Positions 5,416 through 6,762 of a DNA stretch of 6,762 bases are shown one piece after another. Origin of the DNA: JBBPYA01 sp038200385 (lineage in GTDB: Bacteria > Actinomycetota > Actinomycetes > Mycobacteriales > Geodermatophilaceae); the NCBI GenBank assembly GCA_038200385.1, contig JBBPYA010000017.1:1-6762 (forward strand). Reading direction: 5' to 3'. The notes beneath the pieces were generated by a model. The model was not told the origin of the DNA, ran no database searches, and was given only the letters and a program-made list of their open reading frames with translations. A program made the position numbers and the translations under genes. The number at the start of each line of letters is the position of its first letter. Within the stretch, counting starts at the first letter, position 1.

Positions 5416-6159
5416 ATGCCCTCCATGCCCACGATCCAGCAACGTCCCTACGTCGAGACCGTCGAGCCACCGGGCCGGGTCGCGGCGGTGATCCTCGTCC
5501 TGCACGGGGGCAAGGTCAGTGCCACCGAACCGCCGACCATGCGCAGCCTGTCGATGCTGCGGATGCGTCCGTTCCTCCGCCGGCTCGGTGCCGCGGGAAA
5601 GCCGCACGGGGTGGCCACGCTGATATTGCACTATCGCCTGCCCGGGTGGAACGGCGCGGCCGCGGACCCCGCCCGGGACACGAACTGGGCGCTGGAGGAG
5701 ATCACCCGCCGGTACGGCCGGGTTCCGGTGGTCCTGGTCGGCCACTCGATGGGCGGCCGGGCGGCGATTCGCACCGTGTCCCACCCGCAGGTGGTCGGCG
5801 TCTGCGGGCTGGCCCCGTGGCTGCCCTCGGACGAGCCGGTGCCCGCGCTGGCCGGGCGCACCGTCCTGATGGCGCACGGCACCCGCGACAGATGGGTCAA
5901 CCCGCGGGTCAGCTACGAGTTCGCGGTGCGGGCCAAGGCCGCGCACCCGGACGTCGCCCGGCTGGAGGTGCAAGGCGTCGGCCACGCGCTGTTCCGCCGG
6001 GGCCGGGACTGGCATGCCTTTGCCCGGAATGCCACTTTGGGAATGCTCGGATTCGAACCGCTCTGGCCGCTGCTGACGAATGCTCTGCACGAGGAGCCTC
6101 CAGGGGGACTTCGAGTGGCCTTGGAGGTTCCTCGCACCACGGCCGAAGCCGACCGCTGA
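5416..6159 (+). CDS. Alpha/beta hydrolase
   Basis: The 247-residue protein has an alpha/beta-hydrolase fold. The first strand, AAVILVLHGG, carries the oxyanion-hole HGG (30-32). The nucleophile elbow is LVGHSMGG with Ser111. The acid is Asp158 in MAHGTRDRWV and the base is His190 in VQGVGHALF, so the catalytic triad is complete. There is no signal peptide or membrane helix, so it is cytoplasmic. The substrate cannot be read from the sequence; esterase, lipase-like and peptidase-like activities are all possible. The fold should finish near residue 205. The last 40 residues or so are encoded by a stretch richer in A/T that holds a large palindrome, so the tail is probably non-catalytic read-through. 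The ATG at 5416 has no ribosome binding site and is probably leaderless; a second ATG three codons later is the alternative. The gene is divergent from the E1-like gene and heads a rightward operon with the 32-codon ORF 16 bases downstream. Confidence 0.9.
   Translation: MPSMPTIQQRPYVETVEPPGRVAAVILVLHGGKVSATEPPTMRSLSMLRMRPFLRRLGAAGKPHGVATLILHYRLPGWNGAAADPARDTNWALEEITRRYGRVPVVLVGHSMGGRAAIRTVSHPQVVGVCGLAPWLPSDEPVPALAGRTVLMAHGTRDRWVNPRVSYEFAVRAKAAHPDVARLEVQGVGHALFRRGRDWHAFARNATLGMLGFEPLWPLLTNALHEEPPGGLRVALEVPRTTAEADR
6090..6134. repeat. 45-bp imperfect palindrome in the 3' end of the hydrolase gene
   Basis: Bases 6090-6105 pair with 6119-6134 to give a 16-bp stem, with two G-T oppositions (G-U wobbles in rightward RNA) and no bulge. 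The 13-base centre contains ACT-TCG-AGT, which can form a small inner stem. Key arms are GAGGAGCCTCCAGG and CCTTGGAGGTTCCTC. No T-run follows, so it is not a standard intrinsic terminator, though the RNA stem would be very stable between the hydrolase and the downstream ORFs. Its form (long stem, ACTTCGAGT-like centre) is reminiscent of interspersed palindromes I associate with some Pseudonocardiaceae genomes; that resemblance is from memory. Confidence 0.75.
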
Positions 6160-6175
6160 GCAGCAAGGAGCCGCA

Positions 6176-6274
6176 GTGCCCGCACTCACTCGCGTCCTGG
6201 GCGCGGCCACGGCCGCCTGCGGGCTGAACGAACTGCTCCGCCCGGCGCGCCTGGGCTGGGCCGGCCGGCGGTGA
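6176..6274 (+). CDS. Small 32-aa ORF translationally coupled to the FAD enzyme
   Basis: A GTG start at 6176 is preceded five bases earlier by AAGGAG (6165-6170), one of the strongest ribosome binding sites in the window. The peptide is 32 residues, basic at its end, and includes VLGAATAACGLNELLRPARL and a C-terminal GRR. Its stop TGA (6272-6274) overlaps the next gene's GTG (6271-6273) as GTGA. That next start has no ribosome binding site of its own, so translation of this ORF probably delivers ribosomes to it. The peptide could be a short membrane-associated or amphipathic product, a leader whose only job is coupling, or the stub of a longer membrane protein (RVLGAATAACGL resembles the first helix of small actinobacterial membrane proteins). 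A start upstream at 6080 in the same frame is possible but would overlap the hydrolase and use the palindrome. Confidence 0.5.
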   Translation: MPALTRVLGAATAACGLNELLRPARLGWAGRR

Positions 6275-6762
6275 GACAGGACCGACCCACCGTCAGCGTC
6301 GTCGGCGCCGGGGTAGCCGGGCTGACCGCGGCATACCTACTGCAACGGCGCTACGACGTCACGATCTTCGAGGCCGACGACCGGCTCGGTGGGCACGCGC
6401 ACACCCACGACGTACCCACCCCGGACGGCCGGGTCATCCCCATCGACACCGGCTTCATCGTGCACAACGAGCGGACCTACCCGAACCTGCTCCGGCTCTT
6501 CGGTGAGCTGGGGGTTGCGACCCAGCAGACCGAGATGAGCATGAGCATCCGGTGCCAGGGCTGCGGCCTGGAGTACGCCGGCGCCCGCGGGCTGCCGGGA
6601 CTGTTCGCGCAGCGCCGCACAGTGGCCAACCCGCGCTACCTGCGGCTGCTCGCCGAGATCACCCGCTTCCACCGGCACGCCCGGCGGCTGCTTGCGGCGT
6701 ATCGCCCCGGGGACCCCGACGGCGTGGACGCCGTGACGTTGGGCGCGTTCCTGGCGCTCGGC
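6271..6762 (+). CDS. FAD-dependent amine-oxidase-like protein (COG2907 type), 3' truncated by window
   Basis: This is the first 164 codons of a flavoprotein of the NAD/FAD-binding amine oxidase superfamily. The N-terminus shows the dinucleotide-binding fold: VSVVGAGVAGLTAAYLL with glycines 12, 14 and 17, then the second strand VTIFEAD ending in Glu34, which would bind the adenosine ribose, and the flavin-contacting RLGGHAHTH (38-46). DTGFIVHNERTYPNLLRLF (59-77) and MSIRC..CGLEYAG are typical of COG2907 proteins, usually about 400-450 residues. A CQGC pair (95, 98) is visible, but metal binding is only a guess. Relatives often lie with DUF1365 and cyclopropane-fatty-acid-synthase-like methyltransferases and are linked to fatty-acid modification, so such genes may follow beyond the edge. 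The GTG at 6271 overlaps the preceding stop; no other start lies upstream in frame after the hydrolase stop, which shares this frame. Confidence 0.9.
   Translation, partial: MRQDRPTVSVVGAGVAGLTAAYLLQRRYDVTIFEADDRLGGHAHTHDVPTPDGRVIPIDTGFIVHNERTYPNLLRLFGELGVATQQTEMSMSIRCQGCGLEYAGARGLPGLFAQRRTVANPRYLRLLAEITRFHRHARRLLAAYRPGDPDGVDAVTLGAFLALG

Noticed and set aside
6049..6059. tRNA T-arm-like sequence, GGTTCGAATCC on the minus strand
   Set aside because: Only three of five T-stem pairs form around it, there is no CCA-ready acceptor end, and no matching 7-base 5' acceptor or anticodon arm is found at the right distance. It also lies inside the hydrolase frame. A tRNA gene or tRNA-type attachment site is not supported.
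6090..6134. The large hairpin as an intrinsic terminator
   Set aside because: It is inside the coding sequence, lacks a following U-tract, and the stop codon is 25 bases further on with tightly spaced downstream ORFs. It fits a repeat element better than a terminator.
5280..6227. Rightward 315-codon ORF overlapping the hydrolase in another frame
   Set aside because: It starts inside the antisense of the E1 gene and has arginine/glycine/proline-rich shadow composition. The hydrolase frame holds a complete catalytic triad.

Overview
The window reads as chromosomal DNA from a high-GC actinomycete. Third codon positions are almost all G or C, GTG starts are common, and several genes appear to be transcribed without a leader. 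An MmyB-like regulator and an orphan E1-type thiamine enzyme of a kind common in Actinobacteria support this. The long hairpin repeat near 6.1 kb recalls interspersed palindromes I associate with Pseudonocardiaceae-like genomes, but I cannot assign a genus.

Layout. Positions 1-233 are non-coding leader, including five 11-bp tandem units directly ahead of the first gene. 234-1292 (+) encodes a stand-alone MetE-C/UROD-like protein that keeps an H-x-C and a distal Cys, as in a zinc methyltransferase site. It converges on 1341-2159 (-), an XRE regulator with an MmyB-like ligand-binding domain (MLTR family). The divergent spacer 2160-2277 holds three stacked palindromes and a plausible leaderless promoter for the regulator. 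The gene on the other side, 2278-2477 (+), starts normally but looks like the internally deleted, frameshifted remnant of a small membrane protein. Next come an unrecognised 138-aa gene (2491-2907, -) and a 775-aa AceE/transketolase-like E1 enzyme (3029-5356, -). The E1 gene is divergent from an alpha/beta hydrolase (5416-6159, +) across a 59-bp spacer with -10-like boxes facing both ways. A 45-bp imperfect palindrome lies in the 3' end of the hydrolase gene. Then follow a 32-codon ORF with a strong ribosome binding site and, overlapping its stop by GTGA, the start of a COG2907-type FAD-dependent amine-oxidase-like protein that runs off the window.

How it fits together. I see no single pathway. 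There are four modules: a lone MetE-like enzyme; a ligand-responsive regulator with a decayed partner; an orphan E1-like enzyme with a small unknown gene downstream; and a rightward hydrolase/small-ORF/FAD-enzyme operon. COG2907 proteins often neighbour DUF1365 and cyclopropane-fatty-acid-synthase-like genes, so a lipid-modifying cluster may lie just beyond the right edge. I found no defence system, CRISPR array, rRNA, complete tRNA or insertion sequence. The best leads are the stacked palindromes, the broken regulator partner, the hairpin that writes part of a protein's C-terminus, and the coupled micro-ORF.
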